A DNA stretch of 13,487 bases, taken from positions 1 to 13,487 of the forward strand of contig JAYQVM010000043.1 in NCBI GenBank assembly GCA_038148435.1, written 5' to 3'. Position 1 is the stretch's first letter. Each line of letters begins with the position of its first letter. Positions 6,581-13,487 of the stretch are shown in pieces. The position numbers and the translations under genes are program-made. A model generated the notes under the pieces. It made no database searches. It was not told the DNA's origin and saw nothing but the letters and a program-made list of their open reading frames with translations. Origin of the DNA: UBA5109 sp038148435. Lineage in GTDB: Bacteria > Pseudomonadota > Gammaproteobacteria > Pseudomonadales > Pseudohongiellaceae.

Positions 6581-8616
6581 TGAGCCAGGCAGGTGCAGCG
6601 CTCAAGATGGAGCTCCATGCGCTGCGGCAGCAAATCAATCGCCATAACCGTCGCTATCATCAACAGGATGCGCCTGAGATTCCTGATCAGGAATTCGACC
6701 GCCTCTTTGACCGTCTACTTGAAATAGAGCATCAATATCCCGAACTGATTACGCCCGATTCCCCAAGCCAAAGGGTTGGCAGTGAGCCGCTTAGCGGCTT
6801 TACCCAGGTCAAACACAGCATCCCCATGCTGTCACTGGAAAAGGCATTTGACCAAAATAGTCTCGACAACTTTGAAACCCGCATCTTAAAGCGCTTGACT
6901 CAGTTGGAAGACGAGCCGGAATATTCCTGTGAGCCAAAAATTGACGGCGTTGCAGTCAGCCTGCGTTATGAAAAAGGGGTGCTGGTACAAGCAGCAACAC
7001 GCGGTGATGGTAGGACCGGTGAGGATATCACCCATAATGCCAAAACCATCCCTGACATCCCCTTAGCGCTGCTGGGAAAAAACCACCCAAAAGATCTTGA
7101 AGTGCGTGGTGAAATTTTCATGACTCGTTCCGGTTTCCATGAAATGAATCGCAGAGCAGAGCACCGCGAAGAGCGCACCTTCGTCAATCCACGCAATGCG
7201 GCAGCCGGCACCCTGAGACAACTGGATTCAAGAATAACGGCGAAACGCCCGCTTAGCATGTACTGTTATAGCCTGGGAGAGATCAGCACCGATTTTCCGG
7301 GTAAGCTAAGTGACATATTCAGCTTGTTGGACCAGTGGGGCTTGCCGGTTAATCCCATCAGGGAGATTGCAAAGGGTATTGATGAATGTTATCGCTATTG
7401 TGAGCGGATCCTAGCAAAGCGCTCGAAACTGAATTATGAGATTGATGGTGTGGTGCTCAAGCTAAATGACCTGAAGCTTCAGGCCGAGCTGGGGATAAAT
7501 GCCCGAACGCCGCGCTGGGCAATTGCCTATAAATTTCCCGCCGAGGAAGTAGCTACGACGCTCAATGAGGTGGAGTTTCAAGTCGGCAGAACCGGCACCA
7601 TCACACCGGTAGCTCGCCTCGAACCGGTCTTTGTGGGTGGGGTTACCGTTAGTAATGCTACTTTGCATAACTTGGATGAAATTAGGCGGCTGGATATCCG
7701 TATAGGCGATCGCGTCATCATTCGTCGCGCCGGTGATGTGATTCCAAAGGTCGTCAAGGTCATAACCGAGCAGCGTACAGATACGGCTCGTCAAATTAAA
7801 GCTCCAGAAAATTGCCCGATCTGTCATTCCGATATTGAGCATCTGGAAGAAGAAGTCCTCATCCGCTGTACTGGTGGCCTCTACTGCCGGGCACAGCGTA
7901 TTCAGAGCCTGATACATTTTGCCTCCCGCGCAGCCATGGATATCGATGGCTTGGGAGTCAAACTAATCGAACAGCTGGTTAACGCAGAGCTCATCACCAA
8001 TGTTGCTGATATTTATCAGCTTAGAGAAGAGCAATTGCTGGGACTGGAGCGTATGGCTTCCAAATCGGTTAATAACTTGCTATCCGCCATCAGGAACAGC
8101 AAGAACACTCCACTGGCACGTTTTATCTATGCTCTGGGTATCCGTGAAGTCGGGGAGGCTACGGCATTGGCTCTTGCTCATCACTTTGGCAGCTTGAATC
8201 AACTGATGAAGTCCGACTTTGAAACCTTGCTGACGATACCCGATATAGGGGAGGTGATGGCAACACATATCACAAGCTTTTTTGCCGAAGCGCATAACCA
8301 GGAGGTTATTCAGGCCTTGCTGGACTGTGGTGTACGGCCGCAAGGCGAGGAGAGGCCGAAAACCACGGGGCTGCCACTTGCCGGTCGGACCTATGTGCTG
8401 ACAGGCACCCTGGAGTTGATGGCGCGCGATGAAGCCAAACGCCACTTACAGGCGCTGGGAGCGAAAGTCGCGGGTTCGGTATCAGCGAAAACCTCTTGCG
8501 TGGTTGCCGGGCCCGGTGCAGGAAGCAAATTAAGCAAGGCAGAAGATCTTGGCATAAAAGTGATCAATGAAGGCGATTTTGTGTCATTGCTTACACAACA
8601 CGGTATAACAGTGTAA
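6580..8616 (+). CDS. ligA: NAD+-dependent DNA ligase LigA
   Basis: LigA seals single-strand nicks in DNA, joining Okazaki fragments and completing repair, using NAD+ as the adenylate donor. The 678 residues match the family's usual length. Domains in order: Ia NAD+-binding region (about 1-75), with the RYHQQDAPEIPDQEFDRLF element; the adenylation domain, with nucleophile K120 in CEPKIDG and a downstream ATRGDGRTGEDIT; an OB fold (about 325-405), with EFQVGRTGTITPVA near its start; a zinc finger with C412, C415, C430 and C436; a helix-hairpin-helix region (about 440-585); and a C-terminal BRCT domain (about 598-678, GRTYVLTGTLELMARDEAK). All four zinc Cys residues are present at the E. coli spacing. 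The ATG overlaps the zipA stop as TAATG and has no strong ribosome site of its own, which suggests translational coupling to zipA. Confidence 0.97.
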   Translation: MSQAGAALKMELHALRQQINRHNRRYHQQDAPEIPDQEFDRLFDRLLEIEHQYPELITPDSPSQRVGSEPLSGFTQVKHSIPMLSLEKAFDQNSLDNFETRILKRLTQLEDEPEYSCEPKIDGVAVSLRYEKGVLVQAATRGDGRTGEDITHNAKTIPDIPLALLGKNHPKDLEVRGEIFMTRSGFHEMNRRAEHREERTFVNPRNAAAGTLRQLDSRITAKRPLSMYCYSLGEISTDFPGKLSDIFSLLDQWGLPVNPIREIAKGIDECYRYCERILAKRSKLNYEIDGVVLKLNDLKLQAELGINARTPRWAIAYKFPAEEVATTLNEVEFQVGRTGTITPVARLEPVFVGGVTVSNATLHNLDEIRRLDIRIGDRVIIRRAGDVIPKVVKVITEQRTDTARQIKAPENCPICHSDIEHLEEEVLIRCTGGLYCRAQRIQSLIHFASRAAMDIDGLGVKLIEQLVNAELITNVADIYQLREEQLLGLERMASKSVNNLLSAIRNSKNTPLARFIYALGIREVGEATALALAHHFGSLNQLMKSDFETLLTIPDIGEVMATHITSFFAEAHNQEVIQALLDCGVRPQGEERPKTTGLPLAGRTYVLTGTLELMARDEAKRHLQALGAKVAGSVSAKTSCVVAGPGAGSKLSKAEDLGIKVINEGDFVSLLTQHGITV

Positions 8617-8635
8617 AGTATAGCTTTTAACTATA

Positions 8636-9271
8636 ATGACCAAACAAGACGAGCAGATTGTGCCCATGCGCCTGATTTTTGTGAGTCTCATACTTTTACT
8701 GTTAAATGCCTGTGCTTCTGCGCCGCCGGACAATACCGCCAATATCTGCAGTATGTTCGAGGATCGCCGCAGCTGGTATAAGGCGGCCTCACGTGCTGAA
8801 GACCGCTGGGGAACCCCGGTGTATATCAGCATGGCCATTATCGAGCAGGAATCTTCCTTCAATGCGCGTGCCAGGCCCGAACGTCGGCAGCTGCTGGGCT
8901 TTATTCCCTGGTTCAGGCCTTCCTCGGCCTATGGTTATGCCCAGGTGCTGGATGAAACCTGGGACGAGTACAAGGCCAATGCGCCCAATTGGGGTGCCCG
9001 ACGTTCCAATTTTTCGGATGCCATGGATTTTGTCGGTTGGTACACCAACTCGTCCGTTCGGCGTAACAGCATCCCCCGCACAGATGCCTATAACCTCTAT
9101 CTTGCCTACCATGAAGGCAATGGTGGTTGGGCGCGGGGCACCTACCGCAATAAAGGCTGGCTCATGGATGTGGCGCGCAATGTCCAGAGCGCCGCCAATG
9201 TCTATCAAAGTCAGTATCAAAGCTGTGAGAGGGATTTGAGCCGCAACTGGTTCATGAGGCTCTTCTTTTGA
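8636..9271 (+). CDS. Lytic-transglycosylase-like (SLT fold) lipoprotein
   Basis: This is probably an outer-membrane-anchored enzyme that cleaves peptidoglycan glycan strands. A hydrophobic segment ends in the lipobox LLNAC; the residue after the Cys is Ala, not Asp, which favours outer-membrane sorting. The mature part has the three SLT landmarks: IIEQESSFNA, where the Glu of ES (E72 from the first ATG) would be catalytic; AYGYAQVLDETW, matching the GLMQ element; and AYHEGNGGW, matching AYNAG. A longer insert (RPERRQLLGFIPWFRPSS) separates the first two. Start choice is open. The ATG at 8636 gives 211 residues. The ATG at 8666 gives 201, with an N-terminus MRLIFVSLILLLLNAC more like a normal lipoprotein signal. 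Neither has a clear Shine-Dalgarno. It lies 19 bases after ligA (8636 start), and its TGA overlaps djlA by four bases. Activity on peptidoglycan is inferred from motifs. Confidence 0.8.
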   Translation: MTKQDEQIVPMRLIFVSLILLLLNACASAPPDNTANICSMFEDRRSWYKAASRAEDRWGTPVYISMAIIEQESSFNARARPERRQLLGFIPWFRPSSAYGYAQVLDETWDEYKANAPNWGARRSNFSDAMDFVGWYTNSSVRRNSIPRTDAYNLYLAYHEGNGGWARGTYRNKGWLMDVARNVQSAANVYQSQYQSCERDLSRNWFMRLFF

Positions 9272-10077
9272 GCTGGTGGGGCAAGCTGATCGGCGGGACT
9301 TTCGGGTTCATGCTGGGAGGTCCCCTGGGGGCGGCTCTGGGGGCTGCTCTGGGGCATAACTTTGACCGGGGCATGCATCGCCTGGATGCGGATGCTTTTG
9401 GCTCGGCGGCCGATGTCGAAAAAATCCAGTCTGCCTTCTTTACCGCCACCTTTTACATGATGGGGCATCTGGCCAAAGCCGACGGCCGGGTCACCCAGGA
9501 TGAAATACAGCTTGCACAGCAGGTCATGCAGCAGATGAACCTGAATGCGCAGCAGAAAAAAGTCGCCATCAAGCTCTTTGAGCAGGGCAAGAATCAGGAA
9601 ATACCGGCGCAGGATATCCTTCAGCAGTTCAAACGCGAGTGCCATCGCCGACGTAACCTCATCCAGATGTTTCTGGAGATACTCATCATGACTGCCTATG
9701 CTGATGGCAAGCTGCACCAGGCAGAACAAGACTTACTATGGCATTGTGCGCGGACTCTGGGTTTTAACCGGATACTCTTTCAGCAGATACTGCGTAGCAT
9801 TGAAGCCCAGCGCCATTACCACCAGCAGGGTAATGCTGGCCGTAGTGCTGTCGACAGCCGTGGCATGAGCCTTGATGATGCCTACAAGCTGCTTGGTATC
9901 AGTACTTCAGCCACCGATCAGGACGTGAAAAAAGCCTATCGACGTCAGATGAACCAGCACCATCCGGATAAGCTGGTCTCCAAAGGCTTGCCACAGGAAA
10001 TGATGGATATTGCCAATCAGAAAACTCAGGACATTAAAACAGCCTATGAGTTGATCAAGGCAAATAGAGAGAATTAA
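9268..10077 (+). CDS. djlA: Membrane-anchored DnaJ-like co-chaperone DjlA
   Basis: DjlA is a type III J-domain protein of the inner membrane that stimulates DnaK; in E. coli it influences the Rcs envelope-stress pathway. The 269 residues show the family layout. MSWWGKLIGG begins a Gly-rich transmembrane segment (about 7-29) that ends in GHNFDRG. A TerB-like helical domain follows (about 50-190), with FFTATFYMMGHLAKADGRVT and a later AYADGKLH. The C-terminal J domain (about 205-269) has the HPD motif at 232-234 inside HHPDKLVSKGLP, nearly as in E. coli. The start is TTG at 9268, overlapping the previous stop as TTGA. A GAGG at 9256-9259 gives eight-base spacing, and the next in-frame ATG would remove half of the membrane segment. 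Overlap implies coupling to the transglycosylase lipoprotein. It is the last gene of the + strand cluster. Confidence 0.94.
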   Translation: MSWWGKLIGGTFGFMLGGPLGAALGAALGHNFDRGMHRLDADAFGSAADVEKIQSAFFTATFYMMGHLAKADGRVTQDEIQLAQQVMQQMNLNAQQKKVAIKLFEQGKNQEIPAQDILQQFKRECHRRRNLIQMFLEILIMTAYADGKLHQAEQDLLWHCARTLGFNRILFQQILRSIEAQRHYHQQGNAGRSAVDSRGMSLDDAYKLLGISTSATDQDVKKAYRRQMNQHHPDKLVSKGLPQEMMDIANQKTQDIKTAYELIKANREN

Positions 10078-10092
10078 CTTTAATAATAATTT

Positions 10093-10107
10093 ATATCATA
10101 TTGATAT
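10093..10107. terminator. AT-rich palindrome in the djlA/M16 convergent gap
   Basis: ATATCA (10093-10098) and TGATAT (10102-10107) form a 6-bp stem with a 3-base loop, inside a 30-base gap that is almost all A and T. It abuts the M16 stop at 10108-10110. It is not a GC-rich hairpin with a T-tract, so bidirectional terminator function is only a guess from position. Confidence 0.25.
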
Positions 10108-13035
10108 TTATAGTTTAAAAATATCAACTTCCAGCTTTTCTAGCTCTTCCTGGCAGGCTTTGTGGCTGATCAGGCCGGTACTTGCCTGGGCTGGCTGCAG
10201 GTAAGTCTCGGCCACGGCCTGCAGGCGGGCAATATCGACTTCAAGCACGGCCTGGCGAAACTGCGCGCGGTACTGCTTGTCACGGCCAAACAGCTCATTG
10301 TAGTAGGCTTGTTTGGCCGTCCCTGCCGGGGATGCTGGCCTGTCGAGGCTGGCAATGACCCCCAGAATGGCTTCTTCCAGCTTGCTCTCATCATGCTTAT
10401 CGTTCTGTAGCCACTCCAGGGAACGCCTGAAGTCAGCCAGGGTTTCACTCAGGCGTGGGTCACGATAGGAAAAGAAGCGAAAGCTGGCAGAGTTTGAATC
10501 CTGCCCGGCACCAGCCCCATAGGCGCCGCCTTTTTCACGAATGGCACTGTGCAAAAAACCGTTACGCAGAAAACCGGCCAGTACGGTCAGGGCCGCGGCA
10601 TCGGCATGTCCTGCAGGGACAGTCGGGAAGGCCAGGGCACAGAAATTGACCTGGGAGTTACATAGCCAGGCCTGATGCACCTGATCACGAACCTGCGGCA
10701 GGCTAAAACTTGAAGCAGCCGTGTTCTCTGTGCTGGACCAGTGCTGCGCCAGCGCCTTTTGCAAGGCGCTTTCTTCACTTTCTTCAGCAATACACAGAAG
10801 CTGTTTGCTACCAGTACCGAGTAGTTGATGCAGCGCTTGCAACTTGTCTGCAAAATCCTGCAGGGAAGCCTCCTCGGCAAAAGAGTGAACCAGTTCTTTG
10901 AGTGTTTTGATACCGCGTAAACCTGAATTGCTGTAATTCAATGCAGCAATAGGGCTCATCTGGCTGCTGGCTACCCCCATGGCCAGGGCATGTCCGTGAC
11001 TGATAACGCTTTGTTCTTTATGACTGGCAATCTGCCGCATCAATTCGTGCATGCGGTCGAGTTCATCAAAGCGGCATTCGTAGAGTGTTTCACGCATCAG
11101 TTGGCTTAATTCAGCCTGATGGGCATAGAGGGCTTTACTGCCGACAACAAGGTAGGCCTCAAGCGCCTGCTCATCACCGATACGACTGCGCAGATTGAAC
11201 TGGGCATGGATGCCGCCGCTTATGGCTGCCTGTAGCGCCTGTATCTCCAGGTAGGAACGTGTCCCAACACCCAGTTCAGGCAGACAGGCGCTGTAGTAGG
11301 GCAGATAGCTCCTCAACTCATCCGGAATTGCTGGCAGTCGTACTAGAATGTCCTGATAGCTCAAGCCATTGGTACCTTGCGCATAATAGGCCAGATCTAA
11401 CTGCTGCAGTTTGCTGTGCTTGGCCTGCGGCCAGTTAATGCTGGCCGGGACATCACTGAGTTCAACCTTGGGCAGAATGCTGGCATCATCTTCCTGCTCC
11501 TGGCGGATTTTCAGTGCTTCGGCCTGGGCAATGATCTCTGCTTTCTGGGCTTCGCTCAGGTTGTTCTTGATGCTGGCGAGTCTGGCCTTTTCCTCTGCCA
11601 GTGTTTTTGCTGCCAACTCCCTGTCAGGCTGAACTGTTAGGGTTACCCGGTGCGGGTTGTCCAACAGGTACTGCTGGATGAGTTTCGGGATGTACTGAGG
11701 ATCACGAATGTCCTGTTTTAACTGTTTTAAGACCGGATCAATATCCAGCAGTTCGATGGGATCGCCACGGTGAGTCGCCGAGGACAGGGCGGATAATATT
11801 AACTGCAAGCCATAGGGGTAACTGTCGCCGGTAATTTCCCGCTGGTGCAGTTCCAGACTATGTAAGGCTGCTTCTACCTTGTCCTGGGCAATTCCCTGTT
11901 CGGCTATTTGCTGCAAGGTATCCAGAATTAGTGTTTCAACGGCTTCGCTGCTGCTCGAATCGCAACCTTCCAGGCCGCAGATCAGGCTCATTTCACGGTG
12001 TGAATCTTCCAGACCGCACAGTGGGGAGGGGTTACTGCCAAGGCCCGTCGTTTCCAGAGCCTGCAGCAGCGGAGAAGCACTATTATCCAGCAGGACGCTG
12101 GTGAGCAGTTGCGCCTTGTACAACTCTTCCAGACTGGTGTTGTTGCCGAGCAACCAGGCCATAAGCACATGCGTTTTCTGTTCTGCGCTGTCTTCATCCA
12201 GCGGATAAGTCTCCTCTACCCGGATGGGGCTCTGGTAGCGCTGCTCATCACCAACGGCTATGTGCACATCCAGTTTTTCAAACTGATTGAGCGCCAGTTC
12301 CTCGAAACGTTGCTGGTGTTCCGCTGCCGGAATGTCGCCAAAGGTCATAAAAATGGCATTACTTGGGTGGTAGTGGGTTTTATAAAAGCTCAGTAAATTT
12401 TCATAAGTCAGCGTCGGAATCTCAGCCGGATCACCACCGCTGTTGTAATGGTAAGTCGTGGTCGGAAACAAGTGTTTGCAAAGATGCTGCCAGATCAGAG
12501 AGTTTATGGAACTCATGGCACCTTTCATCTCGTTGTAGACCACGCCTTTGTATTCGAGCGTAGAACTCGAATCCTTGCTGTCGCTGAATTCAAGACGGTG
12601 ACCTTCCTGTGCAAAATCCAGCGGGTCAAGATTGGAAAAGAATACGGCATCCAGGTAAACCTCCAGCAGATTGTTAAAATCTTTCAGGTTCTGGCTGGCA
12701 AAGGGGTAGGCCGTCCAGTCACTGCTGGTCATGGCATTCATGAATGTATTCATAGAGCGGCGAATCATCATGAAAAAAGGGTCTCGAATCGGAAATTTCT
12801 GGCTGCCACATAATGCCGTATGTTCAAGGATATGCGCGACGCCACTGGAGTCCATTGGTACCGTGCGAAAAGCAACCGTAAAGACGTTTTCAGGGTTATC
12901 GCAGGCCAGATGAAAATGCTTGGCACCGGTGACCCGGTGTTCGTATTCTTCGATCTGTATGTTGAGCGTGTCGAGATGATGACTGCGCAGCTGAAGAAAA
13001 GGGCTGTCAGCTGTAAGCGAATTTGCCAGCGGCAT
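10108..13035 (-). CDS. M16C zinc metalloprotease, PreP/insulinase type
   Basis: This is a cryptonase-type peptidase with an inverted zinc motif. Its relatives, including mitochondrial presequence protease PreP, degrade unfolded peptides inside a closed two-half chamber. The 975 residues are a complete M16C length. The N-terminal catalytic domain has HxxEH as H68-I-L-E71-H72. The third ligand is E169 in GVVYNEMKG, 97 residues after H72 as in PreP. A helical M16C-associated linker occupies the middle, with the charged EKARLASIKNNLSEAQKAE stretch. The C-terminal half has GGAYGAGAG and, shortly after, SYRDP, which resembles the substrate-binding Arg-Tyr region of the family. No signal peptide is visible, so it is probably cytosolic. 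The ATG at 13035 has AGGAA at 13047-13043, about eight bases upstream. It starts 31 bases after ylqF on the same strand, so the two are likely cotranscribed. The natural substrate is unknown. Confidence 0.93.
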   Translation of the reverse strand: MPLANSLTADSPFLQLRSHHLDTLNIQIEEYEHRVTGAKHFHLACDNPENVFTVAFRTVPMDSSGVAHILEHTALCGSQKFPIRDPFFMMIRRSMNTFMNAMTSSDWTAYPFASQNLKDFNNLLEVYLDAVFFSNLDPLDFAQEGHRLEFSDSKDSSSTLEYKGVVYNEMKGAMSSINSLIWQHLCKHLFPTTTYHYNSGGDPAEIPTLTYENLLSFYKTHYHPSNAIFMTFGDIPAAEHQQRFEELALNQFEKLDVHIAVGDEQRYQSPIRVEETYPLDEDSAEQKTHVLMAWLLGNNTSLEELYKAQLLTSVLLDNSASPLLQALETTGLGSNPSPLCGLEDSHREMSLICGLEGCDSSSSEAVETLILDTLQQIAEQGIAQDKVEAALHSLELHQREITGDSYPYGLQLILSALSSATHRGDPIELLDIDPVLKQLKQDIRDPQYIPKLIQQYLLDNPHRVTLTVQPDRELAAKTLAEEKARLASIKNNLSEAQKAEIIAQAEALKIRQEQEDDASILPKVELSDVPASINWPQAKHSKLQQLDLAYYAQGTNGLSYQDILVRLPAIPDELRSYLPYYSACLPELGVGTRSYLEIQALQAAISGGIHAQFNLRSRIGDEQALEAYLVVGSKALYAHQAELSQLMRETLYECRFDELDRMHELMRQIASHKEQSVISHGHALAMGVASSQMSPIAALNYSNSGLRGIKTLKELVHSFAEEASLQDFADKLQALHQLLGTGSKQLLCIAEESEESALQKALAQHWSSTENTAASSFSLPQVRDQVHQAWLCNSQVNFCALAFPTVPAGHADAAALTVLAGFLRNGFLHSAIREKGGAYGAGAGQDSNSASFRFFSYRDPRLSETLADFRRSLEWLQNDKHDESKLEEAILGVIASLDRPASPAGTAKQAYYNELFGRDKQYRAQFRQAVLEVDIARLQAVAETYLQPAQASTGLISHKACQEELEKLEVDIFKL

Positions 13036-13066
13036 GCATGTGTTCCTGCGTCATAAAGCCCGCATT

Positions 13067-13487
13067 CTAGCCTATTTCAGGGCCGAAGGTCAGGGGTGGT
13101 TTTTCCATAGAGAAGAAACCCAGTGCACCACTGCGAAAATCGTTCAGGATAATTTCGCTGGCCTTGTGATAATCCACACCACCTTTACGCAAGGCGCCGC
13201 GTTTCTCCGCAATCTGCTCCAGTATTTTTATCGGCTCTGCTGCCAGCTCTGTCAGCTTGTAACGGGACAGCAGATTTTCCGGATAGGCTGTGTTCATGAA
13301 GGCAAGGGTAAACAGCGCGATATCTTCAAATTCAATGGCCGTATTGCGAATAGCGCCACTGGCTGCCAAGCGATAGGCAGCTTCCTGGTCTTCAATCTTG
13401 GGCCAGAGCACCCCCGGAGTATCAATCAGTTTGAAGCCTTCTGCCAGGCTGGTTTCCTGAGGCGCCTTGGTAACAGCGGGTTCATTG
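13067..13487 (-). CDS. ylqF: Ribosome biogenesis GTPase YlqF/RbgA, C-terminal part
   Basis: YlqF (RbgA) is a circularly permuted GTPase that acts late in 50S ribosomal subunit assembly. Only the C-terminal part lies in the window. The frame runs unbroken from the right edge; the first full codon begins at 13486. Reading inward gives NEPAVTKAPQ, the switch I/G2 region, then LIDTPGVLWPKIEDQ, the G3 (DTPG) motif with the family's WPK continuation. The helical C-terminal RNA-binding domain follows, ending in FGPEIG before TAG at 13067. Because of the permuted order, the G4, G5 and G1 motifs would lie upstream, outside the window. An apparent start GTG at 13411 is simply the Val after DTPG and is not a real start. 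The gene precedes the M16 peptidase by 31 bases. Confidence 0.93.
   Translation of the reverse strand, partial: NEPAVTKAPQETSLAEGFKLIDTPGVLWPKIEDQEAAYRLAASGAIRNTAIEFEDIALFTLAFMNTAYPENLLSRYKLTELAAEPIKILEQIAEKRGALRKGGVDYHKASEIILNDFRSGALGFFSMEKPPLTFGPEIG

Noticed and set aside
8706..9239. A 177-codon + strand ORF inside the lipoprotein gene
   Set aside because: It is in another frame over recognisable SLT motifs, with a Pro/Ser/Arg-rich shadow composition and no ribosome site support.
10078..10107. A strong bidirectional intrinsic terminator between djlA and the M16 gene
   Set aside because: The stem is six A/T-dominated pairs with no GC core and no proper T-tract; listed only as a weak candidate.
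13067..13411. A complete small gene starting at GTG 13411
   Set aside because: The frame continues to the right edge and encodes NEPAVTK and DTPG of YlqF just upstream, so this is the tail of a larger gene.

Overview
The window looks like a chromosome segment of a free-living gammaproteobacterium. The main reason is the gene order smc, zipA, ligA. ZipA is confined to Gammaproteobacteria, and this trio is a known arrangement in Pseudomonas-like and Marinobacter-like genomes. A DjlA co-chaperone with a full TerB-like middle and a C-terminal J domain fits the same group. I cannot name genus or species from the sequence.

Layout. (1) Positions 1-1473: a fragment of an unrecognised, highly charged protein (+) converges on a WecA/MraY-family membrane sugar-phosphate transferase (-). 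The transferase gene is strikingly AT-rich compared with the rest. (2) Positions 1474-1636: a divergent AT-rich intergenic region with a plausible extended -10 promoter for smc and a weak candidate for the transferase. (3) Positions 1637-10077: five genes on the + strand: smc, zipA, ligA, a lytic-transglycosylase-like lipoprotein, and djlA. zipA/ligA and lipoprotein/djlA overlap by 1 and 4 bases, so at least these pairs are probably translationally coupled. A possible 29-codon leader ORF with a good Shine-Dalgarno lies between smc and zipA. (4) Positions 10078-10107: a 30-base AT-rich convergent gap. (5) Positions 10108-13487: on the - strand, the 3' part of ylqF/rbgA (circularly permuted ribosome-assembly GTPase) followed 31 bases later by a complete PreP-type M16 metalloprotease.

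How the genes work together. The central cluster joins chromosome organisation (SMC), attachment of the FtsZ ring to the membrane (ZipA), sealing of Okazaki fragments (LigA), peptidoglycan cleavage (the lipoprotein) and envelope-associated chaperoning (DjlA). This is a coherent cell-cycle and envelope group. The - strand pair joins 50S ribosome assembly with oligopeptide degradation.

Overall this is mainly a housekeeping region. I found no CRISPR array, insertion sequence, tRNA, rRNA, toxin-antitoxin or defence system. The points most worth a second look are the AT-rich, motif-divergent WecA-like gene, the small ORF overlapping the zipA start, and the long acidic linker of ZipA.
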